A stretch of DNA of 64,000 nucleotides from Campylobacter sp. MG1 (GCF_026616895.1 NZ_JANYME010000001.1:242615-306614); one strand, 5' to 3'. Positions 35,199 through 46,032 are shown, numbered from the stretch's first letter. A program made the numbers and translations. The notes: generated from the sequence alone by a model not told the origin.

Positions 35199-37220
35199 CC
35201 ATAAACTTAAATTTTCACCCTTATAACCTAAACACTTATAAAGCCTTGTAAACTCATTTTTTCCTTTTAACTTAATTTCATCAACCAATATTAACTCGTA
35301 TAAATTTTCATCAACTAAAGCATTTTTGGTTTGTTCGCTAATTAAAATATTTGCCTTATAATTTTTACAAGAGCTTTCTACCCTACTTGCGGTATTTACC
35401 CCATCTCCTATACAAGTATAATCACTTCTTGAAAGGCTTCCCATCTCCCCTACAATACATTCACCTGTGTTAATTCCTATACCTATATTTATATAAGGAA
35501 GTCCTTTTTTACCCCAATCTTCGTTTAAAAGCTTTAAGGCTTTTATTTGCTCAATTGCAGCTTGTAAAGCACAATCAGCATGATTTTCTAAATCATTTGG
35601 AGCATTAAAATACGCCATAACAGCATCGCCTATATATTTATCAACCGTTCCGTTATATTTAAAAATAATATCACTCATAGGGGTCATATAAGTATTTAAA
35701 AATTCAACTAAATCAGCGGCATCCATATTCTCACTAATCGTAGTAAAATCTCTAATATCACTAAAAAATACTGATATTTCTCTTTTTGTAGTGCTAAACA
35801 CATTATTATCCGTATTAATTAATTGCTCTGCAACACTTTTTGAAACTTTTTTTTCTAATTTTAATTTAATCAATTCTTTTTGTTTTGCTTCAAGAAAGAA
35901 ATTTATAATAAGTCCAAAAATACTCATTAATATTGATACTAATACAAGTTCAAAAGTATTTAGAACAAATCTATCATTAATTAATATATAATAATGCCCT
36001 ATCAATATAAAACCGATTAATAAAAAATTACATATAACTTGTAAAAATATTGATTTTATATACATAAAGACAATGCTTAAAACAATAATTGCTATTAGTG
36101 AAGCAAAAGTAATTTCAGCTAAATATCTAGGTAAAATCAAAAAATCATGATTTAATAAATTGTCAATAGCATTTGCATGAATTTCAACTCCAGGTAAATT
36201 CTCATCTAAAGCATTACTCCTAATATCATTAAGCCCGACAACACTTGTACCAATTAAAACAATTTTATTTTTAAAAAACTCTTCATTAACACTACCATTT
36301 AGCACATCAATAGCACTAATATATTGATAATGTGGATGATATCCTTTAAAAAATAAACCAAGTAATGCCTGCTGACTTAAAACTATAGGTTTGTTTTCAT
36401 CTATAAAAAGATTAATATGAGATAAACCATCACCTATAGCTTTAATATTATCTACATTTTTATATTTTGCATACATTGATAAACCAAGACTAGGTAGTAA
36501 TTGTTTAAATTGCCCATCATCATAATACATCATCATAAAAGCACTTCTAATTACATTATCTAAATGTGAATATGAATTAACAAATCCATTTGCATAAGCA
36601 TTATCGCTTAATTCTTCTATGCTTGCTGTAATATTTTTACCATGCTGTAAAAATGAATAATCAATATTATCTTCTATTATGCTTTGATTACTTAATGGGG
36701 CTAATTTTTTTTCCGTATCATTTATATAAGAACCTAAATTTACAGCGTATGCTAATACACTATTAGTCTTTGAAAGCGCTAGTGCAAATGCCTTATCAGT
36801 ATCTTGTGTTCTCTCACAAAAATTATACTTAGGAATATTTAAAGTGCTAAAACTAGAATCATCCATACCTTTAGTCATATTACCACGCTTATCGTTTTCT
36901 GCAAAATAAATATCAAATCCAACAACACTAGCTAAATTTAATTTATATACCAAACAAGCAAGAATATCCCTATCCCAAGGCCATTGACCAAGAGCTGCTA
37001 ATGATTTTTCATCAATATCAATTATTTTTATCCTATCATCACCTTTTATATTACCACTCAAATATGCATTAACCCTAAAAAATACATCATGTGTTAAATT
37101 ATCAAGCCTTTTGATAAGCGAATATTCCTTTATACATATAAAAAAAGAAAAAATACCCATAAATATCCCAAGTACTAAAAAAGAATAAAATTTCTTAAAC
37201 TTACTTAAATGTCTAATCAA
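35184..37220 (-). CDS. CHASE2-domain class III adenylate/guanylate cyclase
   Basis: 678 residues. One membrane helix (about 12-30), an extracytoplasmic CHASE2 sensor domain (about 40-345, with [20 protein letters not shown] near its start), three helices (about 365-445), and a cytoplasmic class III cyclase domain (about 480-665). The catalytic core has both metal Asp residues (FFSDIRDFT and GDAVMAY), the purine-recognition Lys in [11 protein letters not shown], and the transition-state pair in [10 protein letters not shown]. All needed residues are present. The product, cAMP or cGMP, is not settled by sequence. It overlaps mnmG by 4 bp and appears co-transcribed with it. C. jejuni has no obvious counterpart. 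Confidence 0.85.
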   Translation of the reverse strand: MIRHLSKFKKFYSFLVLGIFMGIFSFFICIKEYSLIKRLDNLTHDVFFRVNAYLSGNIKGDDRIKIIDIDEKSLAALGQWPWDRDILACLVYKLNLASVVGFDIYFAENDKRGNMTKGMDDSSFSTLNIPKYNFCERTQDTDKAFALALSKTNSVLAYAVNLGSYINDTEKKLAPLSNQSIIEDNIDYSFLQHGKNITASIEELSDNAYANGFVNSYSHLDNVIRSAFMMMYYDDGQFKQLLPSLGLSMYAKYKNVDNIKAIGDGLSHINLFIDENKPIVLSQQALLGLFFKGYHPHYQYISAIDVLNGSVNEEFFKNKIVLIGTSVVGLNDIRSNALDENLPGVEIHANAIDNLLNHDFLILPRYLAEITFASLIAIIVLSIVFMYIKSIFLQVICNFLLIGFILIGHYYILINDRFVLNTFELVLVSILMSIFGLIINFFLEAKQKELIKLKLEKKVSKSVAEQLINTDNNVFSTTKREISVFFSDIRDFTTISENMDAADLVEFLNTYMTPMSDIIFKYNGTVDKYIGDAVMAYFNAPNDLENHADCALQAAIEQIKALKLLNEDWGKKGLPYINIGIGINTGECIVGEMGSLSRSDYTCIGDGVNTASRVESSCKNYKANILISEQTKNALVDENLYELILVDEIKLKGKNEFTRLYKCLGYKGENLSLWKKLS

Positions 37221-39076
37221 TTTTTAGCCTTTAATTTAATATAAATTTGAAGAATATCAATTGCAGCTGGGGTAATTCCACTAATTCTACTTGCATCAAA
37301 CAAATTATCAGGCTTATTTTTTTCAAGTTTTTCTACAACTTCATTGCTAAGCCCACTAATTCCACGATAAGTAAAATCATTTGGAATTTTAATCTTAATC
37401 AAATTCGCTTGATTTTGAATACTTTCATCTTGTAATTTTACATAATGATAATATTTTGCATCAAGTAAAATTTCATCTAAAACAAAATCATTTAAATTAG
37501 CCAAACTTGGTGCTAAAGAAAGCATTTTTTCCTTTGTTATCGTGCTACGAGCTATGATTTTTTGAAGAGTTGTTGGTTGAGAAATCGGCTCTTCATTAAT
37601 ACTTGCTAATAATTCATTAAAAGAATTTGAAGGAACAACCCTGCTTTCACATAAAAACTCTAAACCTTTTTTAATATCATTTATTTGATTTTCATAGTAT
37701 TTAAAGCTATTTTCATCTCTTAAACCACACTCATAAGCGTATTTATTAAGCCTTGTGATTGCATTGCTTTCACGAAGTAATAATCTAAACTCAGCCCTAC
37801 TTGTAAACATTCTATAAGGCTCTTTTGTGCCTTTTGTAACTAAATCATCAATTAAAACACCAATATATCCTTCATCACGGCGTAACACAAGCCCATCTTT
37901 ATTATCAATTGCCAAACTTGCATTTATAGCTGCCATAAGCCCTTGAGCTGCTGCTTCTTCATAACCAGTTGTCCCATTTACTTGACCTGCTAGATAGAAG
38001 TTTTTAATAATTTTACTTTCTAAAGTATGAAACAAATCAAGCGGGTCAAAATAATCATATTCTATTGCATAGCCGTGTCTTGTGATTTTAGCATTTTCAA
38101 AGCCTTTAACCGAGCGTATCATTGAATGTTGAACTTCAAATGGTAAAGAAGTTGAAAAACCATTTATATAATATTCTGTAGCTTCTTTTGTCTGTGGCTC
38201 AATAAATAAATGATGACTTTCTTTATCTGCAAAACGATTGATTTTATCTTCTATACTAGGACAATATCTAGGGCCAACTCCTTTAATTTGTCCTGTAAAC
38301 ATAGGAGCTTTATCAAAATTTGAACGGATAATATCATGAGTTGTTGTATTTGTATGCGCTATATAGCAAGGAAGTTGCGGCAATGTATGAGAAGTAAATT
38401 CTAAGCTAAATCCTTTAGTATTTAAATCACTTTCTTGAGTTTCTAATACGCTAAAATCAATACTACTTGCTGCAATTCTAGGACAAGTTCCAGTTTTAAG
38501 TCTTCCGCGATTAAGCCCTAAAGCAGCTAAATTATCGCCTAACTCACTAGCACTAAGCTCTCCTACACGACCACTTTTTATCTTGCTTAAACCTACATGA
38601 ATTAAACCATTTAAAAATGTCCCACTGCATAAAATTATTTTCTTAGCTTCATAAGTTTTATTAAGCTCGGTTTTTACTCCATAAGCTTCATTATCTTTTA
38701 CTAAAAGCTCTGTAACCATTTCTTGAGAAATGTCTAAATTAGGCATATTTAATAATATATTTTTAGCATTTTTATTGTATTCATCCATATCTATTTGAGC
38801 TCTAGTTCCACGAACAGCTGCACCTTTGCTCTCATTTAAAGTCTTGTAATTAATCGCACTTAAATCAGTAATCTTTGGCATAATTCCGCCAAGTGCGGCT
38901 ATTTCTTTTACTAAATGTCCTTTTGCAAGTCCGCCTATTGCAGGATTGCAAGAAGTTGCTCCAATTCTATCGTTTAAAATCGTAAGAAGTAGTGTTTTTT
39001 TACCCATTTTAGCACTTGCGTGTGCCGCTTCAACACCAGCATGACCAGCACCAATTACTATAATATCATACATCAT
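37217..39076 (-). CDS. mnmG: MnmG, tRNA uridine 5-carboxymethylaminomethyl modification enzyme
   Basis: 619 residues. FAD-binding [13 protein letters not shown] at residues 8-20, [18 protein letters not shown] near 43-60, GTFLNG near 156-161, GRVGELSA near 171-178 and [17 protein letters not shown] near 365-381. With MnmE it modifies the wobble uridine of several tRNAs. Its stop overlaps the cyclase start by 4 bp. It is divergent from ribE, with 39 bp between. Confidence 0.95.
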   Translation of the reverse strand: MMYDIIVIGAGHAGVEAAHASAKMGKKTLLLTILNDRIGATSCNPAIGGLAKGHLVKEIAALGGIMPKITDLSAINYKTLNESKGAAVRGTRAQIDMDEYNKNAKNILLNMPNLDISQEMVTELLVKDNEAYGVKTELNKTYEAKKIILCSGTFLNGLIHVGLSKIKSGRVGELSASELGDNLAALGLNRGRLKTGTCPRIAASSIDFSVLETQESDLNTKGFSLEFTSHTLPQLPCYIAHTNTTTHDIIRSNFDKAPMFTGQIKGVGPRYCPSIEDKINRFADKESHHLFIEPQTKEATEYYINGFSTSLPFEVQHSMIRSVKGFENAKITRHGYAIEYDYFDPLDLFHTLESKIIKNFYLAGQVNGTTGYEEAAAQGLMAAINASLAIDNKDGLVLRRDEGYIGVLIDDLVTKGTKEPYRMFTSRAEFRLLLRESNAITRLNKYAYECGLRDENSFKYYENQINDIKKGLEFLCESRVVPSNSFNELLASINEEPISQPTTLQKIIARSTITKEKMLSLAPSLANLNDFVLDEILLDAKYYHYVKLQDESIQNQANLIKIKIPNDFTYRGISGLSNEVVEKLEKNKPDNLFDASRISGITPAAIDILQIYIKLKAKN

Positions 39077-39115
39077 TAATCCTTTTTTTTATAATATACT
39101 AATTATAAAGGATAA

Positions 39116-39733
39116 ATGATGTTTAATGGTTTAATAAGACACACAGGAATTATAAAAAGTTTTTCAAATAATAATCTTACATTAATTTCAAATTTAAAAC
39201 CTAACATAGGAGATAGTGTTGCAACTAATGGTATTTGCCTTAGTGTAACAAAAATTAATAATGATGGTTTTAATTTAAATTTAAGTACAGAAACACAAAA
39301 CATAGTAAAGCCTTTTAAAATTGGAGCTAAAGTTCATACAGAATTAGCAATGAAAGTTGGAGATAGGATTGATGGACATATTTTAAGTGGGCATATTGAT
39401 GGGCTTGGTAAAATCAAAAAAATTGAAAAACTAAATAGTGGAATAGATTTTTATATAAGTCTTGATGAAAAATTAATGCCTTTTGTTTGTAAAAAAGGTA
39501 GCATTGCCATTGATGGAGTAAGCCTTACTATAAACGATGTTATAAACGATGGTGTTCGGCTTACAATCATTGATATTACATTAAAAGATACACTTTTTAA
39601 TAGTTATAAAATAGGCGATTTAGTAAATGTAGAAACTGATATTTTGGCAAGATATGCTGAAAGAATTTTAAATTATAAAAAGCAAAATCAACTTAGCTGG
39701 AGCGATGTTGATAGAATAAATTTATTATATTAA
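39116..39733 (+). CDS. ribE: riboflavin synthase alpha chain
   Basis: 205 residues with the two-lumazine-barrel repeat: FNGLIRHTGIIKS in the first half, GDSVATNGICLSV, and again GSIAIDGVSLTINDV in the second half; GHILSGHIDGLGKI holds the family HxxxGHxDG motif. It dismutates two 6,7-dimethyl-8-ribityllumazine to riboflavin. Start at the first of two ATGs (39116) after AAAGGATAA. It lies ten bases upstream of hldD. Confidence 0.92.
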   Translation: MMFNGLIRHTGIIKSFSNNNLTLISNLKPNIGDSVATNGICLSVTKINNDGFNLNLSTETQNIVKPFKIGAKVHTELAMKVGDRIDGHILSGHIDGLGKIKKIEKLNSGIDFYISLDEKLMPFVCKKGSIAIDGVSLTINDVINDGVRLTIIDITLKDTLFNSYKIGDLVNVETDILARYAERILNYKKQNQLSWSDVDRINLLY

Positions 39734-39743
39734 AGGATAAAAA

Positions 39744-40700
39744 ATGAAAATAGTAATAACTGGTGGAGCTGGTTTTATAGGTTCAAATTTAGCTAATGAA
39801 TTATGTAAAAATCATGAAGTTTTAGTAATTGATAATTTTGATAATGGTGAAAAATACGAAAATAATAAAAGAAAATATTTTGGAACTTTCAATAATTTAT
39901 TAGAATTTAATGGGCTAATTTATACTGCAAACTTATTAGATGATGATTTTTATGAAACTATTGATAAATTTAAACCTGAGGTTATTTATCACTTTGCGGC
40001 TATTTCTGATACTACACTTTATAATGAAAATATAGTATTTAAAACAAATATTAATACATTTTATCGTATATTATTTTTAGCTAACAAGCATAATGCAAAA
40101 TTAATTTACGCAAGTAGTGCTAGTGTCTATGGAGATGCACCAAGCCCACAAACCGTAGGGCTTAATGAAATGCCTAAAAATCCTTATGCTTTTTCAAAAC
40201 TAACTATGGATAAAATCGCTAAAGATACAGGAGCTGTGGGGCTTAGATATTTCAATGTTTATGGTAAAAATGAATTTTATAAAGATACAACCGCTTCTAT
40301 GATTTTACAATTTGGTTTGCAAATCCTAAACAACAACTCGCCTAAACTTTTCGTTGGAAGTGATAAAATCTTTAGAGATTTTGTATATATAAAAGATGTT
40401 ACAAATGCAAATATCGCTGCAATGAATGCTAATGGTGGAGTTTATAATGTAGGTAGTGGCAAGGCTAGGAGTTTTGAGAGTATTGTAGATATTTTACAAA
40501 ACGAGCTAGTCAAAAGAAAAATATTAGAAAAAGCACTTGAAAAAAAATATATACCTAATCCATATAAAAGTGCCTATCAATTCCATACTGAAGCAAAACT
40601 TGATGATAATTTTAATTATAAACCACAATATAGCCTAGAAGATGGTATAAGTGATTATTTAGAAGAAATCATCAAAATTCACAATAAACTCAAAGGATAA
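39744..40700 (+). CDS. hldD: ADP-L-glycero-D-manno-heptose 6-epimerase
   Basis: 318 residues of the extended short-chain dehydrogenase family. NAD(P)-binding GGAGFIGSNLA at residues 7-17, YASSASVYGDAP near 125-136, and the catalytic Tyr/Lys pair in NPYAFSKLTMDK near 151-162. The C-terminal YKSAYQFHTEAKLDD tail is that of HldD (RfaD). It inverts C6 of ADP-heptose for the lipooligosaccharide core. It stands between ribE and lemA, 3 bp before the latter. Confidence 0.88.
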   Translation: MKIVITGGAGFIGSNLANELCKNHEVLVIDNFDNGEKYENNKRKYFGTFNNLLEFNGLIYTANLLDDDFYETIDKFKPEVIYHFAAISDTTLYNENIVFKTNINTFYRILFLANKHNAKLIYASSASVYGDAPSPQTVGLNEMPKNPYAFSKLTMDKIAKDTGAVGLRYFNVYGKNEFYKDTTASMILQFGLQILNNNSPKLFVGSDKIFRDFVYIKDVTNANIAAMNANGGVYNVGSGKARSFESIVDILQNELVKRKILEKALEKKYIPNPYKSAYQFHTEAKLDDNFNYKPQYSLEDGISDYLEEIIKIHNKLKG

Positions 40701-40703
40701 AAT

Positions 40704-41267
40704 ATGGAAATAATTTACATAATATTGACAATAATTATATTAATATCTGTTCTAATTATAGTAAATTATAATGCTTTAGTAGCAAAACGAAATGATGTAA
40801 AAAGTATATATTCAAGCATAGATGTTCAACTAAACCAACGCTATGATTTAATACCAAATTTAGTATCATCAGTAAAAGCATACTTTAAACACGAAAGTAT
40901 AACATTGGAGAATATAGTAAAATTAAGAGAAAAAGCTATAAATTCAAACGATGATAAACAAAAATTTAGCATAAATGATGAGCTTAGCAAAGCAATTCAT
41001 GGGCTAAATATTCAAATAGAAAATTACCCTAATTTAAAAGCTAATGAAAATGTAGCAAATTTACAAAACGCTATAAAAGAATGTGAAGAGCAAATTAGTG
41101 CAACAAGAAGGGCTTATAATTCAGCGGTTACGAGTTACAATAATGTCTGTGAGAGTTTTCCATCAAATTTAATTGCAAATGCTTTTAATTTTAAAAAGGC
41201 TAATTTTTATGAAACGAGTGAGAATGCAAGAAAAAATCCTAATGTAAAAGATTTATTTAATGAATAA
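40704..41267 (+). CDS. lemA: LemA family protein
   Basis: 187 residues. One N-terminal membrane helix (1-22), then the LemA pattern: NALVAKRNDVKSIYSSIDVQ followed by LNQRYDLIPNLVSSVKAYF, and PNLKANENVANLQ with ISATRRAYNSAVTSYNN near the end. LemA proteins have an extracytoplasmic four-helix bundle; their function is not well defined. Two DUF3137-like genes follow, one overlapping by 8 bp, a pairing common for LemA. Confidence 0.9.
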   Translation: MEIIYIILTIIILISVLIIVNYNALVAKRNDVKSIYSSIDVQLNQRYDLIPNLVSSVKAYFKHESITLENIVKLREKAINSNDDKQKFSINDELSKAIHGLNIQIENYPNLKANENVANLQNAIKECEEQISATRRAYNSAVTSYNNVCESFPSNLIANAFNFKKANFYETSENARKNPNVKDLFNE

Positions 41268-42048
41268 ATTTTTTAAAATTATTCTCATAACTTTATTAGT
41301 TTTTACTATGTATAAAATTTATTTAACCTATAATGATTTTTACATAGAAAAAACTCAAGATGTTACAAATTTAAGCCATATGCTATATTTAATAGTAGCT
41401 GATATTTTGCTAATTCTTATCATTTTTAGTATAAATCTTTTTTTATATGTAATACCATTTTTAAATAAAAATCATTTTAAATCAATAGATAAAGAAAAAT
41501 ATAAAAAAACTATGATTAATCCCGAAAATACGCATATTTTTTGGGCTTTTTCAAGAAATAATATTGATATAGCTAAATGTATTTTATTTAGGCTAGATAA
41601 AGAAGATGGGCTTGATAGAATATATAGATTATTTAGCAATAGCTACCTTAGATATATTTTTAAAATGAGATTTTATTTTTTTGGAATTTATATAAGAATT
41701 CCTAATAAAATTAAAAATAAATTTGAAATTTTTGCTAGTAAAAACCTTATGTCTTTATACCATGATGGAATTATCATGCATGAAAAAAAGATTTTTTTGA
41801 CTGACAACACTGATTTTAATAAAAAATTTTACTTATACCCTAATAATATCACAGATGATTTTAAATTTTTAAATCCAAAAAAATTAGCAAATATCGTTCA
41901 AGCTTCAAAAAATATAAATAAAAAATTTAGCATTATTTATAATGAAAACTACCTTGAAGTTTATATTCATAATTTTATTTTTTCATCAAATATTAAAAAT
42001 GAATATCAAAGCATTATGAAAATTATCAAAGAATTTAATGAGGAATAA
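41260..42048 (+). CDS. DUF3137-like membrane protein, first copy
   Basis: 262 residues. Two membrane helices near the N-terminus (about 5-22 and 40-62). The C-terminal 90 residues fit DUF3137: TDNTDFNKKFYLYPNNITDD, then FLNPKKLANIVQ, and KFSIIYNENYLEVYIHNFIF. Proteins of this family are usually encoded next to LemA. The gene overlaps lemA by 8 bp, and the next gene begins in the adjoining base. Role unknown, probably membrane-associated with LemA. Confidence 0.65.
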   Translation: MNKFFKIILITLLVFTMYKIYLTYNDFYIEKTQDVTNLSHMLYLIVADILLILIIFSINLFLYVIPFLNKNHFKSIDKEKYKKTMINPENTHIFWAFSRNNIDIAKCILFRLDKEDGLDRIYRLFSNSYLRYIFKMRFYFFGIYIRIPNKIKNKFEIFASKNLMSLYHDGIIMHEKKIFLTDNTDFNKKFYLYPNNITDDFKFLNPKKLANIVQASKNINKKFSIIYNENYLEVYIHNFIFSSNIKNEYQSIMKIIKEFNEE

Positions 42049-42753
42049 ATGATAACTTTTTTAAATATTATTAGAATATTATGTTTAGTATTTATGGTAT
42101 TTTATGCTTATGTTTTCATTATAAAAAATAATGAAAACATAATGCCTTTATTTATAGGAATACTTATCATAATTATATCAACTTTTTTAATATCCATGAT
42201 TAATTACAAAACTAATATTCAACCATTTTTTACCGAAAATAATTTTATAAAAATTCAAAATTTAAAAAATATTAAAAAAGAATTAATTAAAAGTGATGAA
42301 ATAAATATAGACTACGCATTTTATAAAGATAATTTAAGTATTTTAAAACTAAATTTAAATGATATCATCCATAATAGCAACAATAAACAAGAAAAAATTA
42401 ATATTTTTAAAGGTATTTACATACGAAAAGAAAATGTTAATTCTAAACCATTCAGTATAGCAAATAATTCAAAAATTAAAAAATTTTTAGGCATAAAATT
42501 AGATATTACCACAATTGATAATGTTGAATTTAACAAATATTTTAAATTATATACAGACAATAAAATTGCAACTTTTAAATACTTAGACCCTTTTAAATTA
42601 GAATTTATAAGCACTAAAGCAAAAATGCTAAATCACAAAATAAGTTTATTTTATAAAAACGATACATTACATTTTTATATACATAATTTTAACTTTAGCA
42701 AAAATATAAAAAATGAATACGAAACTATTTTAAATATTATTAACGAATTTTAA
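42049..42753 (+). CDS. DUF3137-like membrane protein, second copy
   Basis: 234 residues, a paralogue of the previous gene: VEFNKYFKLYTDNKIATFKYL, then KISLFYKNDTLHFYIHNFNF and SKNIKNEYETILNII near the end line up with its C-terminus. Two helices fill the N-terminal 55 residues. It starts directly after the previous stop, so translation is coupled. Tandem duplication followed by divergence is the simplest origin. No function is known. Confidence 0.6.
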   Translation: MITFLNIIRILCLVFMVFYAYVFIIKNNENIMPLFIGILIIIISTFLISMINYKTNIQPFFTENNFIKIQNLKNIKKELIKSDEINIDYAFYKDNLSILKLNLNDIIHNSNNKQEKINIFKGIYIRKENVNSKPFSIANNSKIKKFLGIKLDITTIDNVEFNKYFKLYTDNKIATFKYLDPFKLEFISTKAKMLNHKISLFYKNDTLHFYIHNFNFSKNIKNEYETILNIINEF

Positions 42754-42763
42754 AAATATCTGC

Positions 42764-42769
42764 TACAAT
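42764..42769 (+). promoter_or_regulatory. -10 box of the permuted papain-like gene
   Basis: TACAAT in CTGCTACAATACG, 29 bp before the ATG at 42799, which has GAAGGTAAT as ribosome binding site. It lies just after the DUF3137 genes, so the next gene may have its own start of transcription. Confidence 0.4.
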
Positions 42770-42798
42770 ACGCCGTTATTTTTTAAAATGAAGGTAAT

Positions 42799-43374
42799 AT
42801 GAAAAAAATTGCTTTTTTAATCAATTTATTATTTTTTTATACTTATTTTAATTACGATATGAATATCAATACTTTTACTATACCTCAAAATTTAGAAATA
42901 GGAGATTTGATTTTAAGAGAAGGAACAGGAAGTCAAAGCTTATTAATATCAAAAATAACTCATTCAAAGTATACACATATAGGTATAATATCAAGCATTC
43001 ATCCTATAAAAATTTTGCATGCAACTTATGATGATTTAGGCGAAAATGGAGTAAAAGAATTTAGCATAAAAAATTTTTTTAAAGGTGCTAAACAAATAAA
43101 GATAATAAGATTAATTGATTTAAGTAAAGAAGAAAAAATATTGTTAATAAAAAATTTAAAAAAATATTTAAATCAAGATTTTAACTTAAGTCCAAAAGAT
43201 AATAATTTATATTGTACAACATTTATATATAAAGAACTAGAACCACTGATAACTGAACAATTAGAAAAAACATATCTAGATATCCCTATAGCTGCAGGAT
43301 ATTATTTATTGCCAAAAAGTTTTTTAAATTTAAATCATATAGTAATTGACCAGCAAATTGATTATTTTAAATAA
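42799..43374 (+). CDS. YiiX/YebB-like permuted NlpC/P60 (papain-like) protein
   Basis: 191 residues with a signal peptide or N-terminal anchor (1-18). The core follows the permuted NlpC/P60 pattern: GDLILREGTGSQSLLISKIT, then THIGIIS with the His, and LYCTTFIYKELE with the candidate catalytic Cys (about residue 136). Such proteins act as amidases or thioesterases on lipids or peptidoglycan; the substrate is unknown here. It stands after LemA and the DUF3137 genes and converges on cheR with no gap. Confidence 0.7.
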   Translation: MKKIAFLINLLFFYTYFNYDMNINTFTIPQNLEIGDLILREGTGSQSLLISKITHSKYTHIGIISSIHPIKILHATYDDLGENGVKEFSIKNFFKGAKQIKIIRLIDLSKEEKILLIKNLKKYLNQDFNLSPKDNNLYCTTFIYKELEPLITEQLEKTYLDIPIAAGYYLLPKSFLNLNHIVIDQQIDYFK

Positions 43375-44214
43375 TTATATTTTCTGATAATAGGTACAAT
43401 TATTTAAATAAATTTTATTAAACTTATCATGCTTTGGAACTAAATCAGCGTGTCCTGTAAAAAGCATGCCATTATTATTTAAAACTTTAGAAAAATTATC
43501 TATCAAAGAATACTTGTGTTCTTCATCAAAATATATCATCATATTTCTAGAGATGATTAAGTCAAATTTTCCTAATTTTATAAAATCATTATCAAAAACA
43601 TTTAAAACTTTATAATTAACCTTATTAAATAAATCCTTTTTTAGGATAAATTTATCGCCATTTTTAATAAAGTATTTATCAATATTTTCTTTACTAACAT
43701 TATATAACGACCTTGAAGTATATTCAGCTTTAATAGCTTTATCAATTATTAAAGAATTAATATCAATACCAAAAATTTCTATATCATAAATATTAGCTTC
43801 CATAGCTAATATCAAAATAGAATAAATTTCTTCACCACTAGAACAAGGAATACTAAGTATTTTACGTTTTGTAGGATTTTCTTTTAATATCTTAACTATT
43901 TCCTTTAATTGTTTTATCTCTCTAAAAAAATAAGTTTCACAAACGGTAATTAAATTAAATAAATCTTGTTTGAAATTTAAATCACACAATAATCTAATCT
44001 TAAATTCTGAAAAACTTTTAATATTATTAACTAATGCAAGTTTTAATAATTTTGACTTAATTGTGGATTTTTTAATCTCTAAATCAATACCACAAATATC
44101 TTTAATCTTTTTTATCAATTCATCATATTCACATAAATTATCGTAAAAATTTAATTCACAACTTTGATTTATATTTACTACATCTTTACGCTTAAAAAAA
44201 TCAAACATAATCAC
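43375..44214 (-). CDS. cheR: CheR chemotaxis protein methyltransferase
   Basis: 279 residues. N-terminal helical domain, a FFREIKQLKEIVKIL segment near 114-128, and the SAM domain with KILSIPCSSGEEIYSI near 138-153 and FDLIISRNMMIYFDEEHK near 220-237. It methylates glutamates on chemoreceptors for adaptation. It overlaps cheB by 4 bp; the same cheB-cheR pair occurs in C. jejuni. Confidence 0.9.
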   Translation of the reverse strand: MIMFDFFKRKDVVNINQSCELNFYDNLCEYDELIKKIKDICGIDLEIKKSTIKSKLLKLALVNNIKSFSEFKIRLLCDLNFKQDLFNLITVCETYFFREIKQLKEIVKILKENPTKRKILSIPCSSGEEIYSILILAMEANIYDIEIFGIDINSLIIDKAIKAEYTSRSLYNVSKENIDKYFIKNGDKFILKKDLFNKVNYKVLNVFDNDFIKLGKFDLIISRNMMIYFDEEHKYSLIDNFSKVLNNNGMLFTGHADLVPKHDKFNKIYLNNCTYYQKI

Positions 44215-44759
44215 CTAACAAATGCTAAAATTTCTTTTCTTATATTATTAATATCAAGTTGTAAAAGATTATTATTTAATTCATAAGCTCTTTTTGGCAT
44301 TCCATAAACTATGCAAGATTTTTCACTCTCGCCTATACATTTAGCGCCTTTTTTGTATAGTTCAAATAAGCCTTTAGCACCATCATCTCCAATCCCTGTT
44401 AATAATATTGCTAGTATTTCATAGTCTTTCGTAAGTTTTGAAGCACTATTAAACAATAAATCTACATTAGGACAAAATGGAAAAACTCCATTATTAAAAT
44501 TAGCCCTTAGATTTGAAAATAACTCTGTATTATGCTGACAAATATAAATCTTTTTATCATCTAAAAAACAAGGATTTTCTAACAATACAACTTCACTTAA
44601 ACATTCTTTATTTAATTGATTTGCATAACTAGGTAAAAAACTCGCTTGCATATGTTGAGCAATAACTACAACTGAATTATTTAGATCTAAATTTTGCAAC
44701 AAATATTTTATATGACCTGGACCACCTGTGCTAGCACCTATTAAAATCACTTTTCGCAT
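44211..44759 (-). CDS. cheB: CheB methylesterase domain protein without receiver
   Basis: 182 residues from an ATG at 44759, which follows AGGATTTTA; the ATG at 44774 has no good site. The catalytic-domain residues are visible: Ser in IGASTGGPGHI (about 7-17), His in AQHMQASFLPS, and Asp in LLTGIGDDGAKGL. The N-terminal response-regulator domain of typical CheB is absent, as in C. jejuni, so activity cannot be controlled by CheA phosphorylation in the usual way. It removes methyl groups from chemoreceptors. Confidence 0.88.
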   Translation of the reverse strand: MRKVILIGASTGGPGHIKYLLQNLDLNNSVVVIAQHMQASFLPSYANQLNKECLSEVVLLENPCFLDDKKIYICQHNTELFSNLRANFNNGVFPFCPNVDLLFNSASKLTKDYEILAILLTGIGDDGAKGLFELYKKGAKCIGESEKSCIVYGMPKRAYELNNNLLQLDINNIRKEILAFVR

Positions 44760-44766
44760 TAAAATC

Positions 44767-46032
44767 CTATTCATAAGTTTTTATAAAATATAACCAATAT
44801 AAAGCTCCTAAAATAAAGCAAATTCCTAGCATTATAGTAATACTAAATGTACTAATTCCAATATCAAACAAATATCCAGTAATTAATGTAGCAAATAAAG
44901 AAAAACTCATAAATATCATATCTACATAAGCAATAACTCTACCATAATATTCTTTATCACACGCACTTTGAACTGCTGTATAAGTATAAGACCAAATAAT
45001 ATTTGTAAAAAAACCGGTGCATACTAAACCTATAAAAGAAAGCCAAAAATTAAACTGTAAATATGCCCAAATAATTATTCCAAAACCTTGTGCTAAAAAT
45101 AAATAAAATAATGTTTTATTATTTACAAATTTACTTAAAACAAATGGACCTATGATTAAAGAAAAGGCACGCACTGCATTAATTAATCCTATAATCAACG
45201 CAACACTAAGCATTTCTTTAAAGAAAAATACCTTATTAAAATATTCATAACCAGCTAAAAAATTTACCAAAGTATCATAAGCTGTAAGACCAACAAAAGC
45301 ATGTATCAAAATCAAATGAAGAATTTTTTTATTTCTAAAAATATATAAAAAACCCTCTTTAGTCATTTTTGTTATATTCTTAAAATAAAATTTATTGTTG
45401 CTTACTTCTATTTTTATGAAAAATAATAAAATTATTCCAATTAAAAATAAAAAACAATCAAGCATAAAAGCAGAGTATACGCCAAATTTATGTATAAAAA
45501 ATCCAGCTAAAGCCATACCACTCGTATAAGATACTGCCCAAATTATTGAAAATAACTCATTTGCTAATTTTAATTTATCCCTATCAAAAATACAAGCTAA
45601 TAAACTCATTTGAGTTTGAAAATATAAACTAGCAACCGCAAGTCTTATAAAAATCAATATAAAAAGTATAAAAATATAACTAGCATCTTTTATAAAAATT
45701 AACAAAAATACTGAAAATAATTCAATAATAATTGATAATAATAAAAGTTTTTTAGATTTAAAACTATCAATTATAACCCCACTAGCTGGTGCTAAAATTA
45801 TTGTAGGTAAAAATGCAAAAATAGTTGAAAATGATAAAGCCAATTTTTTTACACTAGAATCATCAAAATTAATGCCAAAATAATTCCATTCAAAAAGTGA
45901 AAAATCAAATTCAATCAGCATTGTATATACACCAATTTGAGAAAACCAAGCACCAAAATAAGTAATAAACTGAACTATAGTTAATATTTTGAAACTTTTA
46001 TTTTCTTGTAATAACCTTATATATTCACGCAT
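44767..46032 (-). CDS. major facilitator superfamily transporter (MFS_3, EntS-like)
   Basis: 421 residues from the ATG at 46032, which has GGAGAAAAATA before it; a longer start at 46077 would overlap acpS deeply. About 12 hydrophobic helices. The N-terminus (MREYIRLLQENKSFKILTI followed by VQFITYFGAWFSQIG) is typical for the MFS_3 group of exporters, which includes the enterobactin exporter EntS. The substrate is unknown. It overlaps acpS by 8 bp and lies just before cheB. Confidence 0.75.
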   Translation of the reverse strand: MREYIRLLQENKSFKILTIVQFITYFGAWFSQIGVYTMLIEFDFSLFEWNYFGINFDDSSVKKLALSFSTIFAFLPTIILAPASGVIIDSFKSKKLLLLSIIIELFSVFLLIFIKDASYIFILFILIFIRLAVASLYFQTQMSLLACIFDRDKLKLANELFSIIWAVSYTSGMALAGFFIHKFGVYSAFMLDCFLFLIGIILLFFIKIEVSNNKFYFKNITKMTKEGFLYIFRNKKILHLILIHAFVGLTAYDTLVNFLAGYEYFNKVFFFKEMLSVALIIGLINAVRAFSLIIGPFVLSKFVNNKTLFYLFLAQGFGIIIWAYLQFNFWLSFIGLVCTGFFTNIIWSYTYTAVQSACDKEYYGRVIAYVDMIFMSFSLFATLITGYLFDIGISTFSITIMLGICFILGALYWLYFIKTYE

